Positions 47,656 to 59,613 of a DNA stretch of 64,000 nucleotides are shown here, piece after piece. The translations under genes were made by a program, and so were the position numbers. Within the stretch, counting starts at the first letter, position 1, and each line of letters opens with the position of its first letter. The notes under the pieces were generated by a model. It was not told the DNA's origin and searched no databases. It was given only the letters and a program-made list of their open reading frames with translations. This DNA is from Epiperipatus broadwayi. Taxonomy: Eukaryota > Onychophora > Udeonychophora > Euonychophora > Peripatidae. The stretch covers positions 898,208 to 962,207 of the forward strand of contig JAQFVV010000207.1 in assembly GCA_028023455.1 (NCBI GenBank), read 5' to 3'.

Positions 47656-48600
47656 GCCTCTTCCAATAAAAATTGTTCTCTGAACATAAACATATCACAT
47701 TCCAATATTCAATTTACTTGATATCTTTATTATTGTCTTTAAATTTCAATTGAAACATTTTTTTTCCATATAAAAGGCATTAATATATTTCATAATTGTA
47801 GTTATCCATTAGTAATTAGAATATAATCTTATGTGATAATAGACAGAAATATATTCTTATATCATACTATTTAGAATTAACCTGATTGTAGCCTTATTTT
47901 CATCATTAATTGGGATTATAATGTAAGTCCATTACTAACCATATCCATAGTGCTAGCATATTGTGCCTTTTTTGGAGAAAAAGCTCTCAACTAAACTTCT
48001 GAATACTCATCTCTATAATACTAGAAATATTACTGCTATACTCAAGTCTAATCCTCTTTTCCTTTTCTTTACACGAGTTATGAAAAGAAAAGTCACTTCA
48101 CAGAAAATGTTTGCTAAGAAGATAGATTTGACAATAACTCAAAATATAATTTCCTTACTTGAAACTTATCTTTAATTCTCATTTTGTAATTTAAACCAAG
48201 AAGCTATAATGGACAAATTATGGTATAAAATGTAATTCTTATGAGATTCCAAATGAATATATTTTTCCAAATCCAACAATAAAATCTGCTGGATTTGATC
48301 TTTCACAACTGGAGTTTTATTAACAGATTCAGGCCAACTCATGGCCATTGCAGTCGTCTGTTTCATAAATAGAATTTATAACCCACTGAACTTTATAAAT
48401 ATGGCAAATATAAACTATGAACCACATAACTGATGATTGTCAAATTTATGGATTCAGTAGCAGAATAAATAGATCGAATAAAACTATTGGTAAATGTATC
48501 TCCTTATTAGAATCTCTACACAGTTCTTTATGCTACTTTATTAATAGTTAAGATATCTAAAAAGTTCACAAAATATATACTGGATTGTTGTAAAATGACT
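47656..48600. other. non-coding, nothing recognised
   Basis: Small frames at 47963-48175 and 48172-48366 have no domain. Confidence 0.45.
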
Positions 48601-48609
48601 AGAATCATA

Positions 48610-50236
48610 AACAAGAAGTGATTAGTTGCCTGGATTAACATAGCTGAAGAGGAATATTGAAGTATTTAAAAATAATTCATTGAGAAGAACTGAATTTCTA
48701 GATTTCTGTAAAATCTTTAGAAAAAAAAAAGATACATGAAACTTGACTATGAATTGGTAAGAAAAAATGTAGAAGGAAGTAAAATTTGTTGGTATTGGAA
48801 AGAAAGTTGTTTCAGCAGTAAGAAAAAATGAAACTAGTACTTAAAAAAAGAAATATTTGGAAGAATTCTACAAAGGATTATGTAGTAATAAAGGATAATA
48901 AAATACAAAGTATTCCTACAATTATGACATCATTATAATTGTGAAGTGCTTTTAAATGAAGAGATTAAAGATGTGATTAAATCTATAAAGAAGAAAAAAG
49001 AGCGTCAGGAAATGATGGAATTATTATTGATATTTTAAAAAAAGCAAGTGAAGAAATAGAAGAATTGTTGGTAAAACTATAAACTAAACGTCTAAATGAT
49101 TGTATCAATTGATTGGAAGAATGCAGTAATAATAATGATATTTAAGAAAGACGATAAAGAAATTATTCAAAATGATCAAACTATCAGTTCTTTATCTGGT
49201 CTATAAAACGTCTTTACCAAGGTAATTACAATTCTGGATTTGAAATAATTAAGACACAATTCTGAATTTAAAAGTGATTTTAATACCGTGAATCACATCA
49301 AAACAATGAGATAAGTCATTGAAAATAATCAGTGAAATGACTTGCCATTCTGTTTTCCATTGGAAAAGGCATTTGATTCTATAATCATTTCTATGATAAT
49401 TAAATCATTGGATGGTCAAGGTATAAAATATTATCACTTTTTAAAGAATATTTATCAAAATTTTATCAGCGAGGATTAGATTATATGATCGTATTAAGAA
49501 GGTTAACTTCTACAAGGGTGTATAAAAGAATGATTATATATATCTCCAAAATGTTTTATAGTAGAAGTATTTTGTGGATTGAAACGAGAAACTAAAAAAG
49601 TAAAGTTAAATGCAGATTATTTAAGAGATAAATGTTAAAACTAAAAACTAAAATAATGTTCAATAAATTTTCTCAGAAGAAGAAAATAAAGTTTGATAAC
49701 CATGAATTAGAAAGCAACAAATTCATATATCTTGGTCAGATTATTAATACAGATGGAAAATATCCTTATCAGAAATAAGTATTCCTATGCACTTGAAAAG
49801 AAAAAATAATAGATTTTACTAGTTCATATTTGTGGATCTGATTACATCTTGGATACTTAATAGAAAAGGATTGCAAAGATTTCAGATTACTCAATGAAGT
49901 ATGGAAAGATTTATGTTAGGAATAACAAGAGCAGATCCGAAATAAAATAAGATGGAAAGAAAACAAACGAAAATCATGACATCAATGAAAGAAATAAGAG
50001 ATTTAAATGGGACTGCTAGAAGAAATGTTAGTAGTGAACAAATGAAGGTTTAAATTGGATTTCAAGACATTGGAAAATACTTCAAAACAGATCACATATG
50101 AGCTGGATGGATGAAATAAGAATGCTTGCTGGTATGATGTAGAAATGAGAAACTATGGATAGAAGAAGTAACTGGTTTAAACTGGGAGAGATCATTCTGC
50201 ATTGGATTGACAATTGTTGAAAATGATGATAATAGT
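48610..50236 (+). mobile_element. RTE LINE, long but heavily decayed, plus strand
   Basis: Readable blocks in RTE order: the linker (gaatattgaagtatttaaaa onward; KWIEDFYQELYSNKE equivalent near 48860), the KKKSAGNDGIIIDILKKAS region near 48990-49050 where the 57-kb copy has KGKSPGNDGIIIDILKEAS, an EKAFDSI-like box near 49365, the YLGQIINTDG segment near 49730, and SDYILDT/LNRKGLQRFQIT near 49840. Ends near gaaaatgatgataatag at 50220-50236. Internal deletions shorten the palm region. Confidence 0.75.
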
Positions 50237-50884
50237 AATATAAGGACTATGTAAAACATGTAGCCTCATTACAAGAAACTAGTTCTAAAATTGTTTGTAA
50301 ATATCCAAAAGCTAAATAGTAAAAAAAAAGTTTATTATAAAGAGCAAATATGAATAAACCAAGCTATCAAAAATATTTTTCTTTAAAAAAAAAAAAACTA
50401 GATGAAATTATAATTTCAGAATTATTCAAAAGATGTCACTATAAGCAAGACAAGAATATAAAAATATGCTGTTAAATACAATTTAAATATTGAAATCAAA
50501 CACAATAACGTGGCCGGAACTAATAAAATCTTTCATTTTGTAATATTTGTTTATTTAAGCATCAATAAGTTGTCTCTTCTACGTATTTGGAAAGATATTT
50601 ATTAAAAAAATAATTTAGATATAAAAATTTTAAAATAGCTACTTCCGCTGTTGTTATTAATTTAAACCCAATAACAGTTGATAATTAGCATATTTCGAAT
50701 TTTTTATTTATGTTGTTAATCATTTGATTATTGATCGGTAAATGGATATCTATCTATTCTTAGCGTGTAAAACAAGAAATCTGCTAACTTCTATCAGAAA
50801 ATTGGCTTGTAAATAAATTATATTTTCTTATTTCTATTTGATGGTCCATAAAGTTATTAAATGGTTTATTACCTGGGAGTTTAT
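50237..50884. other. non-coding, nothing recognised
   Basis: AT-rich, no supported feature. Confidence 0.45.
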
Positions 50885-51010
50885 AAGAAGGTCGAGTGGC
50901 TGCAATCCATGGATCGTGAGTTCCAAAGTTTGCCATTTTACCATTGCATCAAATCACTCGGGGCTTTGACAGACCATTAGAAAGATAATCTCCCTGCTGT
51001 AAGGTATTTA
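50885..51010 (+). repeat. tRNA-derived SINE-like fragment
   Basis: ggtcgagtggctgcaatcc resembles an A box of Leu/Ser-type tRNAs, and atggatcgtgagttcc a B box. The following ccattttaccattgcatcaa region is unidentified. No acceptor stem. Confidence 0.4.
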
Positions 51011-51354
51011 AAGAATATTTTCCATTGACTCTTAATTGCAAAATCCAGTTTACACGCCAATTTAAAAAATGAAAACTTATATATGCAAATATATATATTA
51101 GTTTTATCACTGGAGTATTAAAACAATTATAAATAAATTAATTAATTTGATAAAATAAAATACTGCCTAATCATATTTCTCACTTCATAGTTTTAAAAAA
51201 AAAAAATGTTTACATTTATTTAAAAGAGTAAAAATGATGAAATAAACGATTTTGTTTATTATTACAGGATATTGGTAACATAATGAAGCATTAGATTTCC
51301 AAGGTCAAATTGATATATATTTTATAAACAATGTGGTATTCTTAAGTAGCCTTC

Positions 51355-52850
51355 CACCCAAGTTTGTATTATCATCGTTTTCAGCCATTATCGATCCATT
51401 ACAGAATAAAAGTGTCTCCAATCCATAACGTATCTCTTAACAATATTTCTAACATAACTCCATTTCAGTATAATATCAGTGATAAATGTCTTTTTTTCTC
51501 ATTCATACATTTTACTTTTGATCTCTTCTTGTTATTCTTATCCATACACTTCTTCATATGTCATTCAATTGTCTAAAATCTTTTATTTTCATTTATTAAA
51601 TATTCAAGTCTCATATCCATAAGAAGGAACTGGTAAAAAAATATCTATTCAAAACTTTTCTTTACAAACATTGAGGCATATATTTTCTTTAAATGTTGTT
51701 ATTTCTATTGAAGTTGATGCTTAATATCAGTCATTATGTTTTCATTTATATTAATAATTGATAACTGAAACACACAGGCTTATTATATATCTGTATCTAC
51801 ATATGTAATATATAGGGTATATGAGCACAGACTTTCACACAACCCACCATTCTCCACACCATCTCATAACACTGATACACTTGAACACATATATGTTGAA
51901 AAGACAAATAATCACCAATATACGTATTTCATGCTAAATTAGTAATCATCAGTTGGTCCAGATTACCATCTCTACACATATATGTTATAAGTTCTCAGAT
52001 ATATATTAAGATAGCCAATCTTCATACTTAAGCCTGTCCATTAAAATATGAGGATTGGCTATCTTAATATATATCTGAGCACTTATAACATATATGTGTA
52101 GAGATGGTAATCTGGACCAACTGATGATTGCTGGTTTATCAGGAAATACGTATATTGGTGATTATTTATCTTTTCAACATCTTTGTGCTCAAGTGTATTG
52201 TGTTATGATATGGTGTGGAGAATGGTGGGTTGTGTGAAAGTCTGTGCTCATATACCCTACATATTAATAATTGAGCAAATGTATTTGTTGATATATATTT
52301 TTCTTAATTCACAGTTATCAATATTTATTTTCTTTTTCTAAAAAAATAATTGAATATTACTTTTGTCTGTTTAGCAAGTATCTTTAATTAAACTTTCGCT
52401 TGATAATTTTTGCGATGTTTTCTAAAACTCTAAAGTATATTTGCAAAATCTACAGAACTCAAATAATCTTCACGTATTTTTATAGCTTTCCTATTTAATT
52501 CACACTATATTCCTTATAAAACTGTCATAAAATGCTTTGAGGATATGCAATTAGCTTGCCATAGATTCAATGCTAATATTCTTGTAATAACTGCTGTTGC
52601 ATTTTAAAAAATATACTTCATAATATGACAATATTCTGGGTTTATATCTTCATGGTTCACAGCTTTAACCATTGTGGAAATGCTTCTAGAATCAAATGCT
52701 ATTTCATAATCTAAAAATGTAAAGCATAATGATAACTCATATTCATTGGTTCTATTTATAATTTTTCTAATAGTTCGATGTAATCTATTATGCTAAAGCC
52801 TTTTTTTGCACCAAACTTGTCTTTTTGGTTTATTTTAATCCAAAACCACC
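51355..52850 (-). mobile_element. RTE LINE, decayed, minus strand, split by a MITE
   Basis: Minus-strand RTE sequence on both sides of 51815-52257. Left part (51355-51812): the 3' coding end, including the complement of tattcaagtctcatatccat (SETWTLNR region). Right part (52260-52850): the GLKINVKK and ELQEML segments (52370-52450), then the ISP/QGD region and the KAFDSI box (complement near 52690) up to the fingers near 52830. Many stops. Confidence 0.75.
51815..52257. mobile_element. 443-bp near-perfect hairpin MITE (family B), TA target
   Basis: Terminal inverted repeats start gggtatatgagcacagactt and close aagtctgtgctcataccc-like (gtgctcatataccc); pairing continues almost to the centre, with a loop of about 20 bases around cttaagcctgtccatt at 52028. 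A TA flanks each side (51813-51814 and 52258-52259), as for Tc1/mariner-type or other TA-targeting elements. The arms differ at a few positions (for example a lone c near the middle), so each has mutated slightly since insertion. No coding capacity. Related fragments lie at 12.4, 17.6-18.2 and possibly 39.7 kb. Confidence 0.9.
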
Positions 52851-55438
52851 AAAATAACATGATTTTAATGATATATTGTTGGTAAAATAATGAATTTGAT
52901 TTACAAAACTAATTTTTTACTTATCTTCTCATTCAACTATTATAATTTATTTTTATTTGTTCAATTCTATTAACATTTGTGTAAACAAACTCAATAATTA
53001 AAGGACATCAATATTAGGATCTGTAATATTTATATAAAGTAACGATTAGAGCAAATGGTGGACATAGGTGATGGACAATCATCATCATTACCAAATATGA
53101 TCAGTGAGCACGAGAGAATCAGCATATAATAAAATAAATAGCTATAATAATAGGTTACATCACCACCATTGAATAAGAATAATGAACAGTCATTCCTTAT
53201 GGGTGGATCTAAGAAAGATTAATTATCAGAATAGACTAATTATCATAACCAATGCCAAACTTAGGGCATATAAAACAATCATTAAACATTCACCAGAATC
53301 CATATATATATATAATGAAAATTCTGGAATTCTAATGCATGCTGATCATCATCAATGCCCTGGAAATATGATGCCATGAGTGTACAAGTTATTTCCAATC
53401 TGTGTAAATAAAGTGGAGTGGATAGACACAAACATACATCCCTACATAGGAACTGAGATAGTGACAAAATATAAAAATGCATAACTTTAATTCATTTTAC
53501 CATAAATAGTTTTACTGGTATAAGTAAAGCACATTGCTATGATGAAATCAAGTAACACACACACCATTTCAAAGAAGAAATAGCTGAAAGAATAAAAACA
53601 TCAACATGCCCAAAAAATAATTTCAGAAAGAATTTTTAAAAATAATTATTTAATGAAATTAACTAATACATAATAAATAATAAAATTTAGAAAAAAATAA
53701 TAATAATGTGGCAGTTTCAAACCTAACACATTCTATATAAAAAATAATTCTATAAAACAAAATTATTTTCTGGTGATTTCTATTACTCAATTAACATTCA
53801 CTGTAATTCATTTATTCCATTATTACAATAATTAACTCTAAAAATATTTGACAGTAAAAATAAAAAAAAAACATTAAGATTAGATAAAACCTCTTTTCTT
53901 TGGAAAATGGAAAGATTCCACATATTTTAACAATTGGAGAAGGGAAAATTAATGTTTAAACAAAAGTTTTAAAAATCATTAATTTTCATTAATTAATATT
54001 TAACTAAAAATTAAGATTTATAGATGAAGTTGTAAATGAAGATGTGACATTAACAATACCTTATTACTATGGTTTATTCTTTTAGCTCATATTTTGTAGA
54101 ACTATAATTTTCAATTTCATATCAGGTTATCTGTCTTTCTTTTGTAGCTTCAATTATTTACTTTAAAATAATAATCATTTCCAGGGTAGGGTAGCTAAAT
54201 TTATCCATTATTTCTATCAAAAGTTTCTTTTGGTAATTTCCTTTTGCAACTTCAAATTTTAAGTATAAAATGATAATATTAATTTCCAAAACAGGTTAAC
54301 ACAAATTAAATTTATCTATTTTACAATATAATAATTTTCAGATGAGCATATATTTTTAGGTAAGGTTAGCATGGGAAAAACATTCATAATTTTGGATGGG
54401 AACACTATTTGTTGCAAGTATCTATCAGGGGTATTCTTTTTTTACATTTACTCTTAGTGAAATAGATTCCATGTTGAATTGGTGATGCTCAGATATTAGT
54501 TAAACTCAATACAAAGTGTTTTAATTACATTTCAAAAATCACTTTTTGAATAAAGTAAAGTCAGTGTAATTTTAGACTACAAGCTTAACTTCTCACTGTT
54601 TTTTTCACAAAAGCTGAGCTGCTGCTGCTGTTTTCTTCTCAATGGCTGAGCCAAGACAGTCTGTTACTCACTAAATATTGAAGTCTAATTGCTTTTGTCC
54701 CTATTATTTCATTTTATTGATAACAATGTTGTTAACCATCTAATCACATACTATCTCAGATGCATTAGCATTAAATCCTGACAAATTGATTTTCCTTCTA
54801 CAAAAAGATTATTTCTCTCTTTTCATTCATTAATAATTCAAATCATACCCTAATTATTGAAAAAAAAAGTTGTAAACATTTTTTTAATTACTAAAAACTG
54901 AATAATTCTTTAATTTTGTAAAACATTTTTTAATTCTTAAGATAAAGAAAGAAAAAAATAAACTTTAATTTAAAACAGCATTCTTTAAAAAATATGTTAA
55001 TACTGCAATTGATGAAAATATAGATAAAATTATTGAAGAGAAAAATATTTTTTTTGTTTTTCCTTTATCATTTCTCTTTTACAACTCTCTTAATAAATAT
55101 TAGCAATTTATATTTTTATTATTTAACAGTGGCTGAATTTATCATATTATTATTTAATGAGTTGTACCATTAAAAACAATTCTTTTCATTATCTCATTCT
55201 AAAGTTATTTGTTTTAAGGAGCTTGTATTATTTGACATGTCCAGAGTTTGGCATTTTTTACCATATTCTAATAGAATGTATCTGACATTTTTAATATGAA
55301 TGATATCTTTTGGACAAATATAATCAGTTTTATATTTTATATTTCAAAAATTTTTGCATGATCTCTAATGGATGTTTGATTTATAGTTTAACATTTTATT
55401 TTAATATTAAGACCTTTATTGCATTAGTTGCATTTATT
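52851..55438. other. non-coding, nothing recognised
   Basis: The frames at 53182-53379 and 53282-53482 overlap on opposite strands and have no domain. A short CTG run is near 54620. Confidence 0.45.
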
Positions 55439-55657
55439 TGTTGGACTATTCTCATCATCTAATATTAAGTATTAAATGTATTTAGAAAAAAATAACTTTA
55501 TTTACATTTCCAAATTATGTCAACTGTTAATAATAGCATACAGGTTAGTATATTCACACTATTATTAACAAGGGAATACAATTTGGACATTTAAATAAAG
55601 TTAAATTTTTCTAAAGACATTTAGTACTTAATATTAGATGATAGAAATAATCCAACA
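55439..55657. mobile_element. MITE family A, 219 bp
   Basis: Arms of about 55 bases: tgttggactattctcatcat followed by taatattaagtattaaatg on the left pair with catttagtacttaatatt and agatgatagaaataatccaaca on the right. The centre is AT-rich. Same terminus as the 41.9-kb element. A flanking duplication is not evident here. Confidence 0.75.
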
Positions 55658-56530
55658 CATAAGTAAAACTAAAATACCATCATCATGAATCTTCAGTAAA
55701 ACAGTAATACATTAATTATACTTCATACATTTTCAAATGAAAAGCATCAGTAAAATTAATATTTCAATTTTAAAATGTAGAAAAATTAAATTAAACTGAA
55801 ATTTATAAGAATAACTTTTTTTGTATTGGAAGATTATTGCAATGCCAATAAAATACATAACTGAAATATTTATTTATTGAATATAATTTCTAAATATATT
55901 TTTATTAAACATCGTGAAGCAAAATTTTACACTATATTATACATGAAAGCATTATTGATCACAGCTTTCTTTTACCATTCTTATGGTTTTCTTAACTTGT
56001 ATTTTTAAAAAGAAAACATTCATATAAAATCTAAGTGTAATCAAATATTTTTTATATTTTTAAATAATTATTATATAAATATTTTGTAAAAATAATCATC
56101 AATATTTAACCTTATGATTAGTTACTCCTGGACTATTATGATGCAGTATTGTGCTACATCTTTAAGTTACTTTTTCTCAGCCTTTTTTATGACTATTTAT
56201 GATTATTTTGCATTAAAAAGTTGAATTCATTTGCTTTGTGGACTATTTTCTAAAAGTGGTTGCATAGGATCAAATGAAAGAATTTGATAAAACTGGAGAT
56301 TGCTAATTGGTAGATTTTTTGAATATAAATATTAAAAACTATCCCATCAATTTTTTAAACAAAAAGAGAAAAATGTATAATTTCATAATACATTTAATTA
56401 TTTATAATTATGTAACCAAAATATTTTCATTCAAATTATGAAAAATGAAATATATTTATGTTTTTTTTTTTAGATTTATAAAAAAATATACTTCACTTTT
56501 AAAAATACAAGTTAAAACATTTGAAATAAA
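55658..56530. other. non-coding, nothing recognised
   Basis: AT-rich, no supported feature. Confidence 0.45.
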
Positions 56531-56602
56531 GCCCTACACCTACCCCTAATCCCTAACTTTAACTTTTAATTCTAATCCATAACCCTAATACTTAATCCTA
56601 AC
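56531..56602. repeat. degenerate telomere-like CCCTAA tract
   Basis: Repeated variants of cctaa/ccctaa (tacccctaatccctaact, ataaccctaatactta, aatcctaac) over about 70 bases. May be an interstitial telomere-like repeat or a simple AT/CT repeat. Confidence 0.45.
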
Positions 56603-57094
56603 ACATCTTTTATGTAAAAATGCTAACATTATAGTTTAATGCAGTGATCAATTCCAGTTTATTTATATTTAAAAATGCATTTTTTCAATAAGAATAAATT
56701 CACTTATACACACATACAATTATATAAAAATGTATAGACCTCAACATATCACTGTCACACAGCAATTACTAAAAAAAGATGACTCCATCCCTCCAGCTTT
56801 TTATGGATATATAAAAACAACCCCAATTTAAATAATTACAAATCATCATCAAACATTATTAATCCACTGCAGGATGAAGGTCTTTCCAAGTTCAATCCAT
56901 CTTCTCCAATCTTTAGCTTCTCTTCTCACATCACTCCTGCACACTTTCTTATTTCATCCATCCATCTCACATGTGGTCTCTTTCAGGTCTTTTTTGGAAT
57001 CCAGTTTAAGATTTCAATTGTCCATCAATTATCATCTTTTTTAGCAATATGTCCAGCCCAACTCCACTTCAGTCTTTTAATTTTTTCAATGAGG

Positions 57095-57716
57095 TCAGTA
57101 ACACCTGTTTGTTCTCTTACCCATATATTGCATTTTCGATCTCTTCTTGTTATTCCCAACATGGATCTCTCCATACTTTCTTTGAGTGGTCTGAAGTCTC
57201 TGTATTGCTCTTCTATTAAGTGTCCAAGTCTCAGATCCATAAGTAAGAACTGGTAAAACACATTTATTAAAAACTTTCCTTTTCAAACATATAGGCATAT
57301 TTCCTTTTAGTATCAAGTTATTTCTACCAAAAGCACCCCAAACCAAGTTTAATTCTATGATTAATTTCATCCATTATGTTTTCATCTGTATTAATACTCG
57401 GACCAAGATATTTGTAACTGGTAACTTTTTCTAACTCATCATAATCAATCTTAATTTTCATACTTTGAGAAAATCCATTAAACATTACTTTAGTCTTTTT
57501 AACATTTATCTTTAGTCCTACTTTCCTATTTTCATCTGATAACTCCTGCAACATTTCCTGCAGCTCTAAAGCATTATTTGCAAAAACAACTACATCATCT
57601 GCAAAATCTAAATGACTTAAATAATCCCCATTTACTTTCACTCCTTTAGCTTCCCATTTTAATCCACAAAATACTTCTTGCATCACTGCTGTAAAAAGTT
57701 TTGGAGATATAGTCAC
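57095..57716 (-). pseudogene. RTE reverse transcriptase, palm C, thumb and C-terminus
   Basis: Frame 57716-57324 carries ISPKLFTAVMQEVFCGLKWE, HLDFADDVVVFANNALELQE (intact FADD), GLKINVKKTKVMFNGFS and YKYLGPSINTDENIMDEINH. It shifts near 57325-57370 into MPICLKRKVFNKCVLPVLTY and SETWTLNRRAIQRLQTTQR. The overlapping minus frames that follow (57261-57025) hold REQTGVTDLIEKIKRLKWSW. Frameshifts make it inactive as read. Confidence 0.85.
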
Positions 57717-58398
57717 CCTGTCTTACACCCTTCTCAATGTTGACTTTCTCAGTAGTATTATGTAATCTAGTTATTGCTGTTGCATTTTTATAAATATTAT
57801 TTAAAATATGACAATATCCTGGATCTATACCTTGATGATCCAATGCTTTAATCACTGAAGAAATGTTTATAGAATCAAATGCCTTTTCATAATCTACAAA
57901 TCCAAAGCATAATGGCAACTCATATTCATTTGTTCTTTCTATAACTTCTCTCAATACCTGAATATGATATACTGTACTAAAACCACCTTTATATCCAGTT
58001 TGTTCTCTTAGTTGGTGGAAATGCAATGTTTTCTGTAGATGAGTTGTAATTATCTTGGTAAAAATTTTGTATAAAACTGATAAATGGTTGATGGGTCTGT
58101 AATTTCTAATATCTTCTTTATCACCTTTTTTAAATATTAATATTTCTTCTAATCTTCTTTATCATTTAGACATTTGGTATATAACTTGGCTAAAAAAATT
58201 TTCTATTTCTTCACTTGCTTCTTTTAATATATCAATTATAATTCCATCATTACCTGGAGACTTTCCTTTCTTCATACATTTGATTGAATATCTCACTTCA
58301 TTTAATATTCTGAGCAATTCGGAAGATGTAATAGATATAGGAGATACTTGTTCTTTATTACTATATAATTCTTGATAAAAGTCTTCTATCCATTTCAT
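57646..58398 (-). pseudogene. RTE reverse transcriptase, fingers and palm A/B
   Basis: Frame 58398-58162 encodes KCMKKGKSPGNDGIIIDILK, the start of the RTE RT domain. After a break, 58026-57646 encodes the TGYKGGFSTVYHIQVLREVI segment, FGFVDYEKAFDSINIS (palm A, with catalytic Asp) and EKGVRQGDYISK (box B). The interval 58162-58026 is unreadable in one frame, showing at least one indel. Confidence 0.85.
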
Positions 58399-59056
58399 GA
58401 TGTCATCTCTCTTTTTAATAATAATTCCTTTTTTTTCTTATTGCAGATATAAATTTCCTACCAATATCAAAATGTTGTTTTACACTCTTGAGACTTTTAT
58501 TCTCTTCTATAGTGTTCCTTGCTATTTCACAGTTACACTTTCTTATATCATTTTCAATTCATTTCCACACCATTTTATAAAATTTGAGATATTCAATCCT
58601 TTTTAATGCATCATTTTTATATATCTTCATATTTCTTCTTTTCTTCATAAATCCTGTAGTCTCAGTAGAAATTTTATTGGTCAATTTCTTCTTTTTTCTA
58701 CCAGCCATCTTTGTTGCAGTTTTCAAAAGTGTATCATTTATTTTCATATTAATTTCATTTAAATCTGAATCATGTTCAAGATCTACTAATGCTTGAAACT
58801 GATTTGGAAGTTCTAATTTAAATTCATTAGAATGTTTCTGGAGATTAGGAATATCAACTGTAAATATTGTTTTTCTTAATAATTTTTGTCTCTCTAGCTT
58901 TGCATTAACATGTATCTTACATCTTACTAATTGATGATCACTTTACAATCTTAAAATATGTATTTTCTGTTAGTCAAAATATAATCCAATTCTGCTGTTC
59001 CTTCATTTGGATGCTTCCATGTCCATTTCCTTTTAACGTTTTTCTCAAAAAAAAAA

Positions 59057-59067
59057 GAATTCATAAT
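59057..59067 (+). repeat. 11-bp direct repeat, left
   Basis: gaattcataat; identical to 59323-59333. Confidence 0.6.
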
Positions 59068-59333
59068 AAGCAAATAGTTTTTACTTTGTGGCTAATTATG
59101 AATCAAAATATATAAAATGCAGTAACATGCACAAGCACACAAAGCTAAAAACAAATAGAGAAAATATATATTATTTTAATATCTATTCATTAAATGGCTA
59201 AGCGCTTTCAAGGTTCAAGCCCTCATAATCATAGCCATATTACAAAATATAATAAATTGACTCGGAGTGATGCAAATTTTAGCTTTATGTGCTTGTGCAT
59301 GTTAGCGCATTTTATATATTTTGAATTCATAAT
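59068..59333. mobile_element. hairpin insertion with tRNA-like centre inside RTE endonuclease
   Basis: Inverted arms at about 59096-59150 and 59277-59331 (tatataaaatgc, acatgcacaagcacacaaag against ctttatgtgcttgtgcatgt, gcattttatata). The centre holds an A-box-like atggctaagcgctttc and a B-box-like aaggttcaagccctc. An 11-base direct repeat flanks it; the right copy overlaps the arm, so the exact edge is ambiguous. It splits an otherwise continuous RTE endonuclease. Confidence 0.7.
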
Positions 59334-59458
59334 ATAAAGTTTTTTCTTTTTCTGCAAACTCCAAAAGTCTATGTCCTCTCTCATTTCTATTACCATAACC
59401 AAAATTACCTACAGCACTTTCATCTTTCAAATAAGTTCATTTATATTTCACACTTGTA

Positions 59459-59613
59459 TGACTATATTCATGTGTCTATTTTTATCAGCTTATACATAGT
59501 TAGTATATATATATATACATGCTAACTATATATAAGCTGATATATATATACATACATATACATATATGCTAACTATATATAAGCTGATAAAAATAGACAC
59601 ATGAATATAGTCA
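59459..59613. mobile_element. 155-bp hairpin MITE, TA target
   Basis: Inverted arms of about 45 bases: tgactatattcatgtgtcta then tttttatcagcttat, against ataagctgataaaaatag then acacatgaatatagtca. TA on each side (59457-59458, 59614-59615). A third copy of the inner gctaactatatataagctga lies in the centre, with TA/CA simple sequence. It sits just beyond the 5' edge of the 57-kb RTE. Confidence 0.8.

Larger units (their letters stand above)
56838..59445 (-). mobile_element. RTE LINE, best preserved copy, 5'-truncated in the endonuclease
   Basis: Runs right to left from part of the apurinic-type endonuclease (59445-59340 and 59057-58920: SAVGNFGYGNRNERGHRLLE, and past the insertion RKWTWKHPNEGTAELDYIL) through a linker (58900-58400), the RT (58400-57330) and a C-terminal region (57330-56850) to a TGATGATGAT tail near 56845. 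An element at 59068-59333 interrupts the endonuclease. Several frameshifts remain, but the catalytic FADD box is intact. It serves as the reference for the other RTE copies in this window. Confidence 0.9.
58920..59445 (-). pseudogene. RTE apurinic-type endonuclease, C-terminal part, split
   Basis: The two readable pieces on either side of 59068-59333 are consecutive in the usual RTE endonuclease: VGNFGYGNRNERGHRLLEFA then a short stretch and KRKWTWKHPNEGTAELDYIL (the latter positions the conserved Asp of the LDYIL box). The N-terminal catalytic part is absent. Confidence 0.75.
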
